Shown: positions 26,104 through 35,668, counted from the stretch's first letter. The stretch: DNA of 64,000 nucleotides from Dyadobacter sp. CY261 (GCF_021440085.1 NZ_JAKCPW010000001.1:558001-622000); one strand, 5' to 3'. A program made the numbers and translations. Notes: generated by a model not told the origin, from the sequence alone.

Positions 26104-27081
26104 TTATAAGAGTCGGAGTTTTTTGCGCATCGAATCATCGATCAACTCGGGATTTAATTCGGCTGTTACGTACCGCTGCTGGTTTTTAAAACCAAAAACG
26201 CCGACACAGCAGGAAGCAACGCCGATGCCGGCTACCTTTATATCGCCCTGAAAGAAAATCCCGTATGTGATAATCGCCAGCCCAAGCGCGAAGAGCAAAG
26301 CCGACAGCCAGATCTGCCCACGGTCCCAGAATGAGCCGCCTGATATTAATTCTTTCCGCCCGGGTGTAATGACCCCGATTTTCCACCAGTCCTTGCTGTC
26401 GAGTTCCGAAAAACCTTCCCTGACAAACAACTCCCACCGGTCCTTATCGTCGTTAGTTTCCGTTACAAGGCCGCGCCAGCTGATTAATGCTGTGGAAGTT
26501 TCCGGCGCGATCCGTCCATCCTTGATCATGGTGTTGACGGCGTGTTCGAATGCTTCCCTGATCGTGTAATCGGTTGAAGATACGGCTTCGTAAAAATTTT
26601 CCGAAAAGTCTTTGGCAACGCCGTCATTGACCTTCCCCCGGGTGGCGATCACGGCCTTTACGTTTTTCTCGAACAGCAGGTTAACCTGATCGTGGGTCGC
26701 ACAGCCATTCAAAAAGACGACTTTCAGGTTTTGCGCTTCACCCAGCAGGCCGGCAAGGCCTCTGGCATAGGCGGAGCCATCCTTGAAAAGCAACTGCTGC
26801 GAACCGGCGTGGCCGCTGAAATGAAAGAGGATGATCCGGTGCTTGAATGCGCGGATGTCGTCGTCGATCTGCCCCGCGTCAGCTGCGCCACGCGCCGGAT
26901 ATAGCACGTTAATGCTTTTTGGTGAGGCTGTTTGCTGGTATTTCTCCCAGGAATCGGTGATGGCGCGGTACTCGTCCTGTAAAAAGTCCAGATAAGGATC
27001 GTTTGGATCTCCGCTTTGCGAAAAGTAAGATAACACGACAGGCGTGTTAATGGGGTTGCTGTTAGACGTACTGGCAGACAT
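26104..27081 (-). CDS. Membrane-anchored CHAT-domain (caspase-like) protease
   Basis: 325 residues. The CHAT fold occupies about residues 12-205: 'ILFHFSGHAG' carries the catalytic His91 and 'VVFLNGCATHDQV' the catalytic Cys127, followed by 'AVIATRGKVNDGVAKDFSENFYEAV' and 'TIREAFEHAV'. Two membrane helices follow (about 257-277 and 282-298), placing the protease at the cytoplasmic face of the inner membrane. It is preceded by the nSTAND ATPase (88 bp upstream) and followed by the coiled-coil membrane protein. CHAT proteases act in CRISPR-linked (TPR-CHAT) and conflict systems; its substrate is unknown. Confidence 0.85.
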   Translation of the reverse strand: MSASTSNSNPINTPVVLSYFSQSGDPNDPYLDFLQDEYRAITDSWEKYQQTASPKSINVLYPARGAADAGQIDDDIRAFKHRIILFHFSGHAGSQQLLFKDGSAYARGLAGLLGEAQNLKVVFLNGCATHDQVNLLFEKNVKAVIATRGKVNDGVAKDFSENFYEAVSSTDYTIREAFEHAVNTMIKDGRIAPETSTALISWRGLVTETNDDKDRWELFVREGFSELDSKDWWKIGVITPGRKELISGGSFWDRGQIWLSALLFALGLAIITYGIFFQGDIKVAGIGVASCCVGVFGFKNQQRYVTAELNPELIDDSMRKKLRLL

Positions 27082-27169
27082 ACCTTTTACTGACTGGTTT
27101 CTACTCTTATAAATATACCTTCAATTTGCTGTATGCGTACACATTGCTGGCTTGTATTGTTTTTTTTAA

Positions 27170-30100
27170 TCATATAGCCTTCTCATTCAGCATTTTGTTG
27201 ACCTCCTCGAAGTTAGAAAGATCTGGCCCGATCTCGTTTTTGAAGATTAATAGCTCATTATTCCGGATTATGTAAAAATTCTCTCCGTTTTTTGAGAATG
27301 CATAAGTGTCATTGGGCGTGATGTAGTAGGAGGCTTTTAATGACAGGCGATTGTCGTATAGGTATAACAATTGTACAGAGCTTCCTTGCGATTGCTTTGT
27401 TTTGACTAATATACATCCCGACTGCGGATTGAATTTAGTGCTTTCTATTCCCCCTTTTATTTTGATTTCCTGTCGAACCGCCGTGTTACCGAAATCCTTG
27501 GCCAGGAGGCGGGAAATCTCGCTGCTGTCTCCTTGCAATATCCTTTCGTGCAAAATGAAAGTCTGAGACTTGAAATCGTAACCTGTAATTGTTGCCTTCG
27601 AGCGATTGGCGGTCGCATTCCCGCGGTAGTCGATCAGATACGTGTATTCGTCATCAATATCCGTGGCGAGCAAATAGTTTGAGTGGCGCCCGCTATACAC
27701 CGTGGTCAGGGGAGTTGGCGCTGTGTAGTCCTTTATCTTTCCGTTTATTTGCAGATGCAGGGTGTTGCTCCGGCTGAATACCAACGAATTCTCCTCCGTG
27801 AAATCCGCAAATATTCCAACGCCCGGTTGCCTGAAGGAAGATTCCGGAATCAACATAAAGAGACTGTCGTCTTTAATTTTGTTATCGTCATATATCCTGA
27901 ATTCGAAGTTCTTTTTCCTCTCGACACAATACATGAATCTGGTATTGTTCGGCGCTGTGCTGATCGAATACTGCGCATTGATGACGAGCACGAGTCGATT
28001 GGTCGTCCTTATGTCAAAGTCGCTTAGCCCATTCTCTTTGACCTTCGAGTTGTTTAGACAAGGGACAACCAGCTTCCCGGATGCAAGCCGTCGTATTTTG
28101 TACGAATCTCGATTCGAGTAGGTGTATTTATGAAGAAATTCTTTATTGTAGAGCAAATATTTTACGTAGCCGGACTGATTCAGATTGACTGTGTCTATCA
28201 GTACATTTCTCTTACAGTCGTATAAGATGAAGCGACTTGGGAGATCGGCGAGCACTTTTGATGCGCTGTTCGTTAAGGCTAACAATAATGTATCCGAACT
28301 GTTTAAAAAATACGCATACTTTATGTCTTCGAAACTTGTTATGACGGTTTCATCCCGTGTCATGTCAAGCAAGCTGAATTTGTCTTTTTTGCCTCCTTCC
28401 GAGACATCGTCATTTTTTATTGAAACATACTTTCCATCCGCTGAGATGTCTACATCGAGTCCTTCCCAAAGTTCTGCGGTGGATTCGATAGTAAAGTTTT
28501 TGGAGGCTGTCCGACTGGCATACTGCGCGCTTTGAACGACCCTCAGAATTGCATTTTCCAGTGCTTTCGTAGTAACCGAATCGTAACTACCATTGTCATA
28601 TTCGTTTTTTAAAATAATAAGTTGTTCTTTGTCATCGGAATAGTCGCTGGATATTATTTTATTGATTCGCTCATTTTTATTCAACTCGCTTTTTACATAA
28701 ATCGAATAAAATGAAATTAGGGCTGCTACAATTGCGAGCACGATGAGTATGGCATTTCTCTTCTTTTTGTCGGCAGCCCAGAAATTCTTACTCTTCAGAT
28801 ACCATTCATTGTCCTCTTTCCTGAGCTGAATTTCATTGTCATATCTTTCCCAATCCTTGATTATTTCGTGGGGAATGTATTTGTTTTCCTGTCTGTAATA
28901 CTGGACCATCACCGGAATGCCATTTAGCTTTTGTATTTTGGCATCCCGCTGTCTGTCGATCAGTTTTGCGAGTATATCGTGACCAAGCTCGAAACTATTT
29001 CCTTCATTTCTCAGGATTTGTGAGTTTTGGAGAAAGTCCAGAGTAAATTTTAGCAGCTCTTTATCCGTTTCATGGAATAGGCGAGGCGCTTGTGTTGTAA
29101 AAATATAGTAGCCATTGACGGCCTCAAACACGTGGGGGCGTTTTGTTCCCTGCTCATTGACAAAAGAATCCAACAACCTATTGATAAATTGGACAGGGAC
29201 GTTTTCGAAATCTTCCAGCTCCGTTTGTAGTTCTTTTTTTCGTTCCTGAAGGAATCTTTGCAGCACATCCTTCATTTCACCGAACTGGGTGATTTCTTCG
29301 TTTGTAAATTCCAAAGGAGGAGGCAGGGCAGTGCCAACATAACCCTGTGGGTAAGTGCGCTGGTAATCTATCCGCCAGAGCTGATCGAGGTATACCTGAA
29401 GGTATGGTAGGGAAACTTCCGAACTTCGTTCTGAAAGGGCCCCGATGATCTGTTCGGCGTCTCTGTCAGGATCAACGAGTGTAATGTTGAAATTCTGGCA
29501 GGATTCGGTGATAACATTCTTGATTTCGGCCCTGCGCATAGGCTCGATCCGCAACCGGCGGTCGGAGAGGCCGGGGATATCCTTTTCGAAAGTATCAAGC
29601 CAAGCAAAGTATTCTTCCCGCATGACGATAATGATGTGGCAATCCACCATGGCATTGGGCCCAAGGAGTATTTTCAGCATCTTGATAAACAACTTCTTTT
29701 CATCATCAGGGGCCAGGATCAATAATTCTTCAAACTGATCAAAAATGAGATACACTGGTCTGAGATATAGCTCCGTTAGTTTCCTGATATTGTAAATCAA
29801 TCCGGTGATGTAAGCCTTTTCCATTTCTGAATAGGTGGCACCTTTTTGGGAATTAGCTCCTTCATCAAAAAGTATTTCCTTCAAACCTGCTATCTGACCA
29901 GAATCTGGTGTTTCACTGTATTTATGATGAATGCAGTGATTGATAGAATTGTTAAGGTCACCACCTCTTCTGATATAAACAGGCATCCAGTCGGTTACTT
30001 CAAATTCATTTGCAAGGCCGCATTGGATAATACTCGTTTTGCCTGTGCCCGATTGCCCATAAATTAAGACGACACGATTTTTATTGACAAAATCGTACAA

Positions 30101-30199
30101 TGTTTGAATTTCTTTGTCCCTTCCAAAGAAAAATGAACGATCAGCTTTTGTGTAGTGATCAAGAAATTTGAACGGGCTCTTCTTTTCGGATTCGACCAT
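27170..30199 (-). CDS. AAA/nSTAND ATPase with membrane helix and degenerate beta-propeller
   Basis: 1009 residues. 'PFKFLDHYTKADRSFFFGRDKEI' is the lead-in typical of novel STAND NTPases; Walker A GQSGTGKT at 48-55, Walker B 'VYLIFDQFEELL' at 149-160, arginine-rich sensor region 'RRLRIEPMRRAEI', winged-helix part to about 420. A membrane helix lies at about 482-502 ('AILIVLAIVAALISFYSIYV'), and residues 560-1000 are beta-rich with propeller-like but poorly conserved blades. STAND proteins are ATP-gated switches that oligomerise on sensing a ligand. It is noticeably AT-rich: three 60-base lines I counted (from 28621, 28681, 29821) hold 19, 21 and 23 G+C. Sits 18 bp after the CHAT gene. Confidence 0.85.
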   Translation of the reverse strand: MVESEKKSPFKFLDHYTKADRSFFFGRDKEIQTLYDFVNKNRVVLIYGQSGTGKTSIIQCGLANEFEVTDWMPVYIRRGGDLNNSINHCIHHKYSETPDSGQIAGLKEILFDEGANSQKGATYSEMEKAYITGLIYNIRKLTELYLRPVYLIFDQFEELLILAPDDEKKLFIKMLKILLGPNAMVDCHIIIVMREEYFAWLDTFEKDIPGLSDRRLRIEPMRRAEIKNVITESCQNFNITLVDPDRDAEQIIGALSERSSEVSLPYLQVYLDQLWRIDYQRTYPQGYVGTALPPPLEFTNEEITQFGEMKDVLQRFLQERKKELQTELEDFENVPVQFINRLLDSFVNEQGTKRPHVFEAVNGYYIFTTQAPRLFHETDKELLKFTLDFLQNSQILRNEGNSFELGHDILAKLIDRQRDAKIQKLNGIPVMVQYYRQENKYIPHEIIKDWERYDNEIQLRKEDNEWYLKSKNFWAADKKKRNAILIVLAIVAALISFYSIYVKSELNKNERINKIISSDYSDDKEQLIILKNEYDNGSYDSVTTKALENAILRVVQSAQYASRTASKNFTIESTAELWEGLDVDISADGKYVSIKNDDVSEGGKKDKFSLLDMTRDETVITSFEDIKYAYFLNSSDTLLLALTNSASKVLADLPSRFILYDCKRNVLIDTVNLNQSGYVKYLLYNKEFLHKYTYSNRDSYKIRRLASGKLVVPCLNNSKVKENGLSDFDIRTTNRLVLVINAQYSISTAPNNTRFMYCVERKKNFEFRIYDDNKIKDDSLFMLIPESSFRQPGVGIFADFTEENSLVFSRSNTLHLQINGKIKDYTAPTPLTTVYSGRHSNYLLATDIDDEYTYLIDYRGNATANRSKATITGYDFKSQTFILHERILQGDSSEISRLLAKDFGNTAVRQEIKIKGGIESTKFNPQSGCILVKTKQSQGSSVQLLYLYDNRLSLKASYYITPNDTYAFSKNGENFYIIRNNELLIFKNEIGPDLSNFEEVNKMLNEKAI

Positions 30200-30217
30200 C
30201 TTATTTGCTTTATGAGT

Positions 30218-32038
30218 TTACGCGATGAATCTCTTGAATGCATTAAATTGTTCGCGAATAGGATAAAAATTATCGCTGTCGTCTTCCAGCTTTGGCACAG
30301 ACATTTCATCGCGCTTGCTCAAAGGTTCTTTCACTCTCTTGAAAGTTATTTCAGCTTCATTTTCTCCTTTGAAGAACATAATATAAGATAGATCCGCTTT
30401 TTCAACAAATGAATTATAATCGATCACAAATGGCGAAAGGTTTAAATAATCGATCACCTGCACATCATATTGAATGGTTGATTTGTATTTCACTTTTGCC
30501 GCAACCATCTTGCATTTCAGAAGTATTACTCCCCAATTGTCGAGAAAACTGTTTATGTTATAGTAATTCCTTTCATTTGTGCCCAGAGCCTGCATGAATT
30601 TGATGATGCGGTGCCGGAAAACCAGATCCTTGGTGATATGTCGTAATTTGAGAACGTCGATACTCTGTACGCTTGTGAGATGATAGCGATGAACGAAACC
30701 CAGCGGGCGCAGAAAATTACACAGGTATTCCTCGGCGGATACACAGAGCTCAATCACCCTGTCGGGATTGGCCTTCTTGCTGAATACAATCTTTCGTAAA
30801 TCGCGGAGCCGCTCACAGGAATTGCGGAAGTTTTCATCAAGCAGGAAAAGATCTGTCAAGATGTTCTGTTCATCTATAAAGAGCTCGTATTCAGAATTTG
30901 CCGCCGCCAGGTTGTCCAGATAGGCCCTTACCTGCTGTATGAGTGGTGTGAAGTCATAAACCTCACGGCTCTCGGACGTGAGCGAGAGATATTCCCTCAG
31001 TTTGTCTTTCAATGAATGATCTAACTCGAAGGTGTTTGGAAAGCGAACGTACACTTCCCAAATCTGTGCGATCATGATGATACCCAGAAATTCCGTAGTG
31101 ATCTGGTATACTTGTGTGATCTGGGTAAGCCTTTTAAGGTCGTAGTCATCATATCCTTCCTCGTTTGAAGCCGTTGATGCGATCAGTTTCTGAAGATGGA
31201 TACCAATCGGGAAAGGTATGGTATTCAGAATGGCGATCTGCTTTTCGGTTTTCGAGACAGGTTCCGGATCAGTTTCCCTTGTTTCCCGTTTATGCAGCTC
31301 GACGATTTTGGGATTTCCGGCAAGATGGAACGAGTTATAAAGCGTATCAATCAGTTTTTCATTCGGTTTTGGAAGCTCCTGCCGGGTGAGGCTTTTGTAT
31401 GGGACGGGGTTGGAAGCCAGGATATTCGGATCACCGTCTAGTCGCCAAAGCGCTTTTCCGGCTGGATTTTGGGCATCCTGCAACAGAAGTCCCCGCACAC
31501 TCACCGGGCCGATATCACCATTCGCGACCGTTTTGGCGGGTCCGAGTGCTTCGAGGAATGCTTTTTCGATGGTGGATTGCGTCCTTACAAGCAGTTCCCA
31601 GAACCGGACAGAGAACGCCTTGGCACTTTTGTCGTTGACAGGCGCACTCGTGGATACCACCACCGGTACACCGCATTTCAACAAATCTTCTACCTGTCCG
31701 CCGGTCGAGCAGCCATTCAGGACTACCATTTTCAGCACCCCGTTTCGGGCGCAATACTGTAATTGATGCGCTATTCCGGAAGAATTCGCGACCTCGTCGG
31801 AAAGGAACAGTTTGTCGCGGTCGGCATGTCCGCTGAAATGAAAAATCGCCAGGTCGTCCTGGTACTGAGCCAGGCACCGGTTGAGATCGTCGGGCGTTGC
31901 GAAAGATTCTTTGTGCACAATATAGTCTGAGAGGTAGTGTCTCTCATTCAAAATGGTGTACACTTCTTTATCCTCCGCGGTCAGATGTTCGAGTGGAGCA
32001 TTGGCGCTGTTAGCGAATGCCAGTAAGATCACTTTCAT
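30218..32038 (-). CDS. CHAT-domain protease with uncharacterised helical C-terminal region
   Basis: 606 residues. CHAT domain in residues 1-200: 'LAIFHFSGHADRDKLFLSDE' with His71, 'LKMVVLNGCSTGGQVEDLL' with Cys110, then 'VPVVVSTSAPVNDKSAKAFSVRFWELL' and 'TIEKAFLEAL'. After a linker (210-265) the region 270-606 is mostly helical ('IPFPIGIHLQKLIAS', 'RLTQITQVYQITTEFLGII', 'KLRHITKDLVFRHRIIKFM') and is not a domain I recognise; it may bind a partner NTPase or substrate. Upstream lies an unusual 438-bp spacer with palindromic repeats; downstream, after 18 bp, the nSTAND gene. Confidence 0.83.
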   Translation of the reverse strand: MKVILLAFANSANAPLEHLTAEDKEVYTILNERHYLSDYIVHKESFATPDDLNRCLAQYQDDLAIFHFSGHADRDKLFLSDEVANSSGIAHQLQYCARNGVLKMVVLNGCSTGGQVEDLLKCGVPVVVSTSAPVNDKSAKAFSVRFWELLVRTQSTIEKAFLEALGPAKTVANGDIGPVSVRGLLLQDAQNPAGKALWRLDGDPNILASNPVPYKSLTRQELPKPNEKLIDTLYNSFHLAGNPKIVELHKRETRETDPEPVSKTEKQIAILNTIPFPIGIHLQKLIASTASNEEGYDDYDLKRLTQITQVYQITTEFLGIIMIAQIWEVYVRFPNTFELDHSLKDKLREYLSLTSESREVYDFTPLIQQVRAYLDNLAAANSEYELFIDEQNILTDLFLLDENFRNSCERLRDLRKIVFSKKANPDRVIELCVSAEEYLCNFLRPLGFVHRYHLTSVQSIDVLKLRHITKDLVFRHRIIKFMQALGTNERNYYNINSFLDNWGVILLKCKMVAAKVKYKSTIQYDVQVIDYLNLSPFVIDYNSFVEKADLSYIMFFKGENEAEITFKRVKEPLSKRDEMSVPKLEDDSDNFYPIREQFNAFKRFIA

Positions 32039-32476
32039 ACATCGGGATGTTTGGAACTATGGCTGATGGCAACATGACAAACACTAATTCATTCCCATCC
32101 TGTTTGTACGAATGGGAAGGCGATGATTTCCTTTCGGGAACTGGCTTTCAGTTTTTTATTCGGTTGATTAACCGTTTCGGAATTAGCGGGGCAGGTGAAT
32201 ATTCTGAATAGTTAGGGAATTTATCCAGAAATACTTTGACTTGATAATGTTTTGTTTCAGACTTATTAACCGGCAAAACTGTTTGTAAATGAGCGGGTTC
32301 TCTTTCCGCCGTTGTTGGTGTTATCACCAACAATACTGCTTCCTCCCGCAGTTGTTGATTATCACCATTAATACTGCTTCCTCCGGCAGTTGTTGATTTA
32401 TCACCAATAAATCCGCCATGGGTGGCGTTCCTGCGGTTTGTTGGTGACAACACCAACAATGGCGGGGATGGCCAGG
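32039..32476. other. 438-bp spacer inside the caspase/STAND operon
   Basis: Lies between the NACHT-WD40 stop and the CHAT start, both on the minus strand. An open frame crosses it but overlaps the WD40 gene in another frame and has no recognisable protein features, so I do not call a gene. The distinctive content is the palindromic repeat array at 32312-32459; the part nearer the CHAT gene (32039-32300) is AT-richer and may hold an internal promoter. Confidence 0.6.
32312..32459. repeat. Array of four palindromic repeats
   Basis: Two perfect palindromes bracket the array: TTGTTGGTG-TTAT-CACCAACAA at 32312-32333 and TTGTTGGTG-ACAA-CACCAACAA at 32438-32459. Between them are two decayed copies (TTGTTGATTATCACCATTAA from 32352 and TTGTTGATTTATCACCAATA from 32390). 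Copies one and two are each followed by nearly the same spacer, TACTGCTTCCTCC(C/G)GCAG, which can itself form a CTGC/GCAG hairpin. Period about 38-40 bp, then 47. Flanking CCGCC and GGCGG extend the outer symmetry. Not a CRISPR (spacers are not unique). Could be a mobile palindromic unit, an operator array or an RNA structure. Confidence 0.75.
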
Positions 32477-35400
32477 TCAACCCCTGGCATTCGCCCAGGT
32501 TACCTCGTCGCTGTCGCTGAAAATTGCGCCATAAGTTTGCAGGTTTTTCTTTACAGCGTCGGAAATGTTCGAAGCCGGGCTGATATGTCTGAAATCGCAA
32601 CCCTGCACCAGCAATCCCGAGACGTTATTGAATGTCATAACAAGTTGGGAGGTGGCGTCTTTCACAGTGATTCCTGCAAACCTGCTCTTCACTTGATAGG
32701 GTTTGGCAGCTGCTGCTATGAGCTGTTCCATTTCAGAACGAAGTAGCGCGGTTTTAGCAGGGTCGTTGGTAATTTCCAGGCAGGTTCCTGTTTCGGTAGA
32801 CCATACGCCATAGCTGTCACCGAAATCGCGAGAAATGATCCTGGTGCCGTCGGCATTGAAAACCGCGTCTTCCACACTCAAAAGGTGTCCAGGGTAAATG
32901 CGGATGCATTCACCGGTTTCGACCAGCCATTCCCTGATCGTCAGATCGTCCGATGAAGAGACTATTTTGGTGCCATCGGGACTATATCTCGCTCTTTGCA
33001 GCCATTTGTCATGTCCGCGGAAAGTCTGTAAAGAGATGCCTGTTGCAATGTCGACCTCACCGAAAGTCCTGTCGTAGTTCACCGTCAGTAACTTTTTTCC
33101 ATCCGGGCTAAAAGCACATTTGCCAGTCACCCAATCCGATTGTCCTTTGATCGCGGAAAGCTGTATACCGGTTTCCACATTCCACTCACGGATAGATTTA
33201 TCGTCGGAGGCGGATATTATCCGGGGCTTATCGGGGCAAAAGGCGAGAAAGTTCACCTTATCGGTATGCCCGGGATACGTGCGGGTTTCATTGCCGCTTT
33301 GGCTAGACCATTCCCGTATCGTCTTATCCTTCGAAGCTGAAAATATCCGCTGGCCATCGGAGCTGTAAATCGCACTTGTTACCTGGGCCGAATGGCCTTT
33401 GAAGTGATTCATCGGTAGCCCAGTGTCCACATTCCATTCGATGATGGTGTTGTCTTCGGACGTGGAAAGTATCCTCGTTTCATCTGGGCTGTAACAAGCG
33501 CTGTTGACTTTCTTGATATGGGCTGTGAGTGTTCTCAGGCATTCGCCGGTACCAACAGACCATTCTCTGATCGTCGCGTCGGCCGAGGCGGAGAGGATTT
33601 TAAGCCCGTCTTTGCTGTAACTAGCCGAGGAGACATTCTTTGTATGGCCGACGTACGTTTTGATGCATTGCCCGGTTGCAATGTCCCATTCCCGCACGAG
33701 TTTATCGTCTGCACAGGAAAGGATTTTGGTAGCGTCGGGCGAATATATGGCATTGTTGACTTTTATAAGTAGGTGATCATAGGTCGCCAGGCAAGCCCCG
33801 GTTTTCTGGGACCATTCCCTTACCTCTCCGTCAAACGATGCGGAAAGTACTTTTTCGCCATCGGCGCTGTAACAGGCCGAAGCGACCTTGTTCGCGTGCC
33901 CGGAAAAGGTTTGTAAGAGCTTACAGGTTGAGATAAGCCACTCTTTGACAGTACGGTCGTCCGACGCGCTTAATAACTTTTTGCCGTCGGGGCTGTATTG
34001 CACCTGGTTAATTTGTCCGTAATGTCCATCAAAAGCAAAGGCCTGTCCGTCCAGAATGCTGCCTCTGAATCGGGCGGGAAGGTAAACACTACCATGGTGC
34101 TGCGTCAACGGTAACCCATTGAACTGAATTTGGCGGAGATCCAGATCCGTAAAATCCGCACCGGCCAGGGTTCGGCGCAAATCCAGCCAGATGGCGAGAA
34201 TGTTGCGAACCACCGACGCCCGCTCCATTTCGCTGGCAGCAATGCCCGTGGTAGTCCTGCACAAGGCCATCAGGCGTGACAATAGATTTTGTCGTTCAGG
34301 AAGTTCAAGACGCTGCTTTTCCAGGTTCCAGAAAGGAACCACATGATGTTCGCCTTCGATTTCGCCAAGCATCCGGCGCAGGTAAACGGGTATGTCATTT
34401 TTGATGAACACCGCTGGAAGGGACTTTTTCATCAATGCGATTTCAGTCATATTACGTATATGGCATACCGCAAAGAAGTCACGGAAATTTTGGTGTAGAA
34501 AGCGGAGATCATCGCCTTCCATGACCAATACGCGAAGGCGTTCGATCAAAAATTGCGTTACTCTGGCTGCACGTTGCTCCTTTTGATCCAGATCCTCCAA
34601 AATACCCAGTCCCAGGTTTTTTCTGTTTCCCGCAAAAGCAGGATAGATTTCGGCAAGGTCTTCTGTGTTCAGGTCGGCAAAGGCCTCGTCAAGTATGAGT
34701 TTGAAATTGAAAGCGGGATCTGCCAGCTTGCGGATCGTTATAGCATATCTTCCTTTGTCCTCCATCCGGTATGCGATGTATGGGACCAGCACACGAAGGA
34801 GAAAAGTTTGGTAAAGAACGTCGGCATCATTGGCCGATTCGGAAAGTTGTGCGAGCTGGGCTTCATTGAAGTTCCACATGAGCTCACCGTATGCGGTCAC
34901 TTTTTTGAATTGGAAATGATCGTCGTGCCTGTACTTCGTTGCGATGCTGTTGGCTCCCGCATATAGGGTAAGCATCATCGGGTTAGCAAACAGCCGGATC
35001 AAATCTTCGTTTTTCGGCAATGAGAGCCCGTTTTGGCTGAGATATGTTTCAATAACTTCTTTCGGCAACGGAAGTATTTCTGCGATTGAAAACCGGTCGA
35101 ACACCCGGTCGAGTTTTTCGATTTGCTTATATCTAGATGATAAAACAATTTGCATACTCTCTGCCCGCAATGCGAGGTCGTTCAGGCTTTTCATTAACAA
35201 CTTTTTTGGGGCTGTTACTTCATTCAACCCGTCTAGAAGCAGGATGATAGTTGGGGATTTATCGCTAGGAGTTTTGAAGAGCTTCCAAAGTGCTTTGATA
35301 GTTTCCGAAAGTGCCCCCATTGCATCAATATTCTCTGTAGCGGTTTCTAAGTAGTCAATGACTTGTGGAGGCGATTCGGTTATGTTGAGATGATTTCTGC

Positions 35401-35668
35401 AGATATACCGGAGGATAAAATCCTCACGCTCTGACTCAGATACCGAGTTATAGTCATTTAACGGGATGAAAATTGGGATCGGGCCATCTTTGTGTGACAA
35501 TAGTTCTTGCCACAGTAAAAGCAGGGACATCGTTTTACCCATTCCTCCGTTGCCAAAAAGAATCGTATGCGGTTTTGTGGTTTTCCACAAAGTAGTGAGG
35601 GTCTGTGCAAGGGATGTAACTTGATCTTCTGTTCTTACCTGAACATCTAAATATCTCTGGTTTCCCAT
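32477..35668 (-). CDS. NACHT NTPase with WD40 beta-propeller
   Basis: 1063 residues. NACHT module: Walker A GNGGMGKT at 39-46, Walker B 'IILLLDGLNEV' at 141-151, helical superstructural region to about 480, a short pentapeptide-like bridge ('LAGADFTDLDLRQIQF'), then about ten WD40 blades (residues 545-1000) with GH...'ILSASDDKTIREW' signatures. The closing strand has Glu-Trp ('REWS', 'REWN') instead of the usual Trp-Asp. The C-terminus ('VQGCDFRHISPASNISD...LQTYGAIF') is a motif I associate with this NACHT class. Role: ligand-sensing, ATP-gated oligomeric switch. It has no effector domain itself; the caspase gene 23 bp upstream is the likely effector. Confidence 0.92.
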   Translation of the reverse strand: MGNQRYLDVQVRTEDQVTSLAQTLTTLWKTTKPHTILFGNGGMGKTMSLLLLWQELLSHKDGPIPIFIPLNDYNSVSESEREDFILRYICRNHLNITESPPQVIDYLETATENIDAMGALSETIKALWKLFKTPSDKSPTIILLLDGLNEVTAPKKLLMKSLNDLALRAESMQIVLSSRYKQIEKLDRVFDRFSIAEILPLPKEVIETYLSQNGLSLPKNEDLIRLFANPMMLTLYAGANSIATKYRHDDHFQFKKVTAYGELMWNFNEAQLAQLSESANDADVLYQTFLLRVLVPYIAYRMEDKGRYAITIRKLADPAFNFKLILDEAFADLNTEDLAEIYPAFAGNRKNLGLGILEDLDQKEQRAARVTQFLIERLRVLVMEGDDLRFLHQNFRDFFAVCHIRNMTEIALMKKSLPAVFIKNDIPVYLRRMLGEIEGEHHVVPFWNLEKQRLELPERQNLLSRLMALCRTTTGIAASEMERASVVRNILAIWLDLRRTLAGADFTDLDLRQIQFNGLPLTQHHGSVYLPARFRGSILDGQAFAFDGHYGQINQVQYSPDGKKLLSASDDRTVKEWLISTCKLLQTFSGHANKVASACYSADGEKVLSASFDGEVREWSQKTGACLATYDHLLIKVNNAIYSPDATKILSCADDKLVREWDIATGQCIKTYVGHTKNVSSASYSKDGLKILSASADATIREWSVGTGECLRTLTAHIKKVNSACYSPDETRILSTSEDNTIIEWNVDTGLPMNHFKGHSAQVTSAIYSSDGQRIFSASKDKTIREWSSQSGNETRTYPGHTDKVNFLAFCPDKPRIISASDDKSIREWNVETGIQLSAIKGQSDWVTGKCAFSPDGKKLLTVNYDRTFGEVDIATGISLQTFRGHDKWLQRARYSPDGTKIVSSSDDLTIREWLVETGECIRIYPGHLLSVEDAVFNADGTRIISRDFGDSYGVWSTETGTCLEITNDPAKTALLRSEMEQLIAAAAKPYQVKSRFAGITVKDATSQLVMTFNNVSGLLVQGCDFRHISPASNISDAVKKNLQTYGAIFSDSDEVTWANARG

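Noticed and set aside
32312-32459. Possible CRISPR array
   Set aside because: Repeats are short palindromes with decay in the middle copies, and the spacers are repeated rather than unique; no cas genes.
32148-32600. 150-codon minus-strand frame over the palindrome array
   Set aside because: Overlaps the end of the NACHT-WD40 gene in another frame and translates the repeats into low-complexity text; no protein signature.
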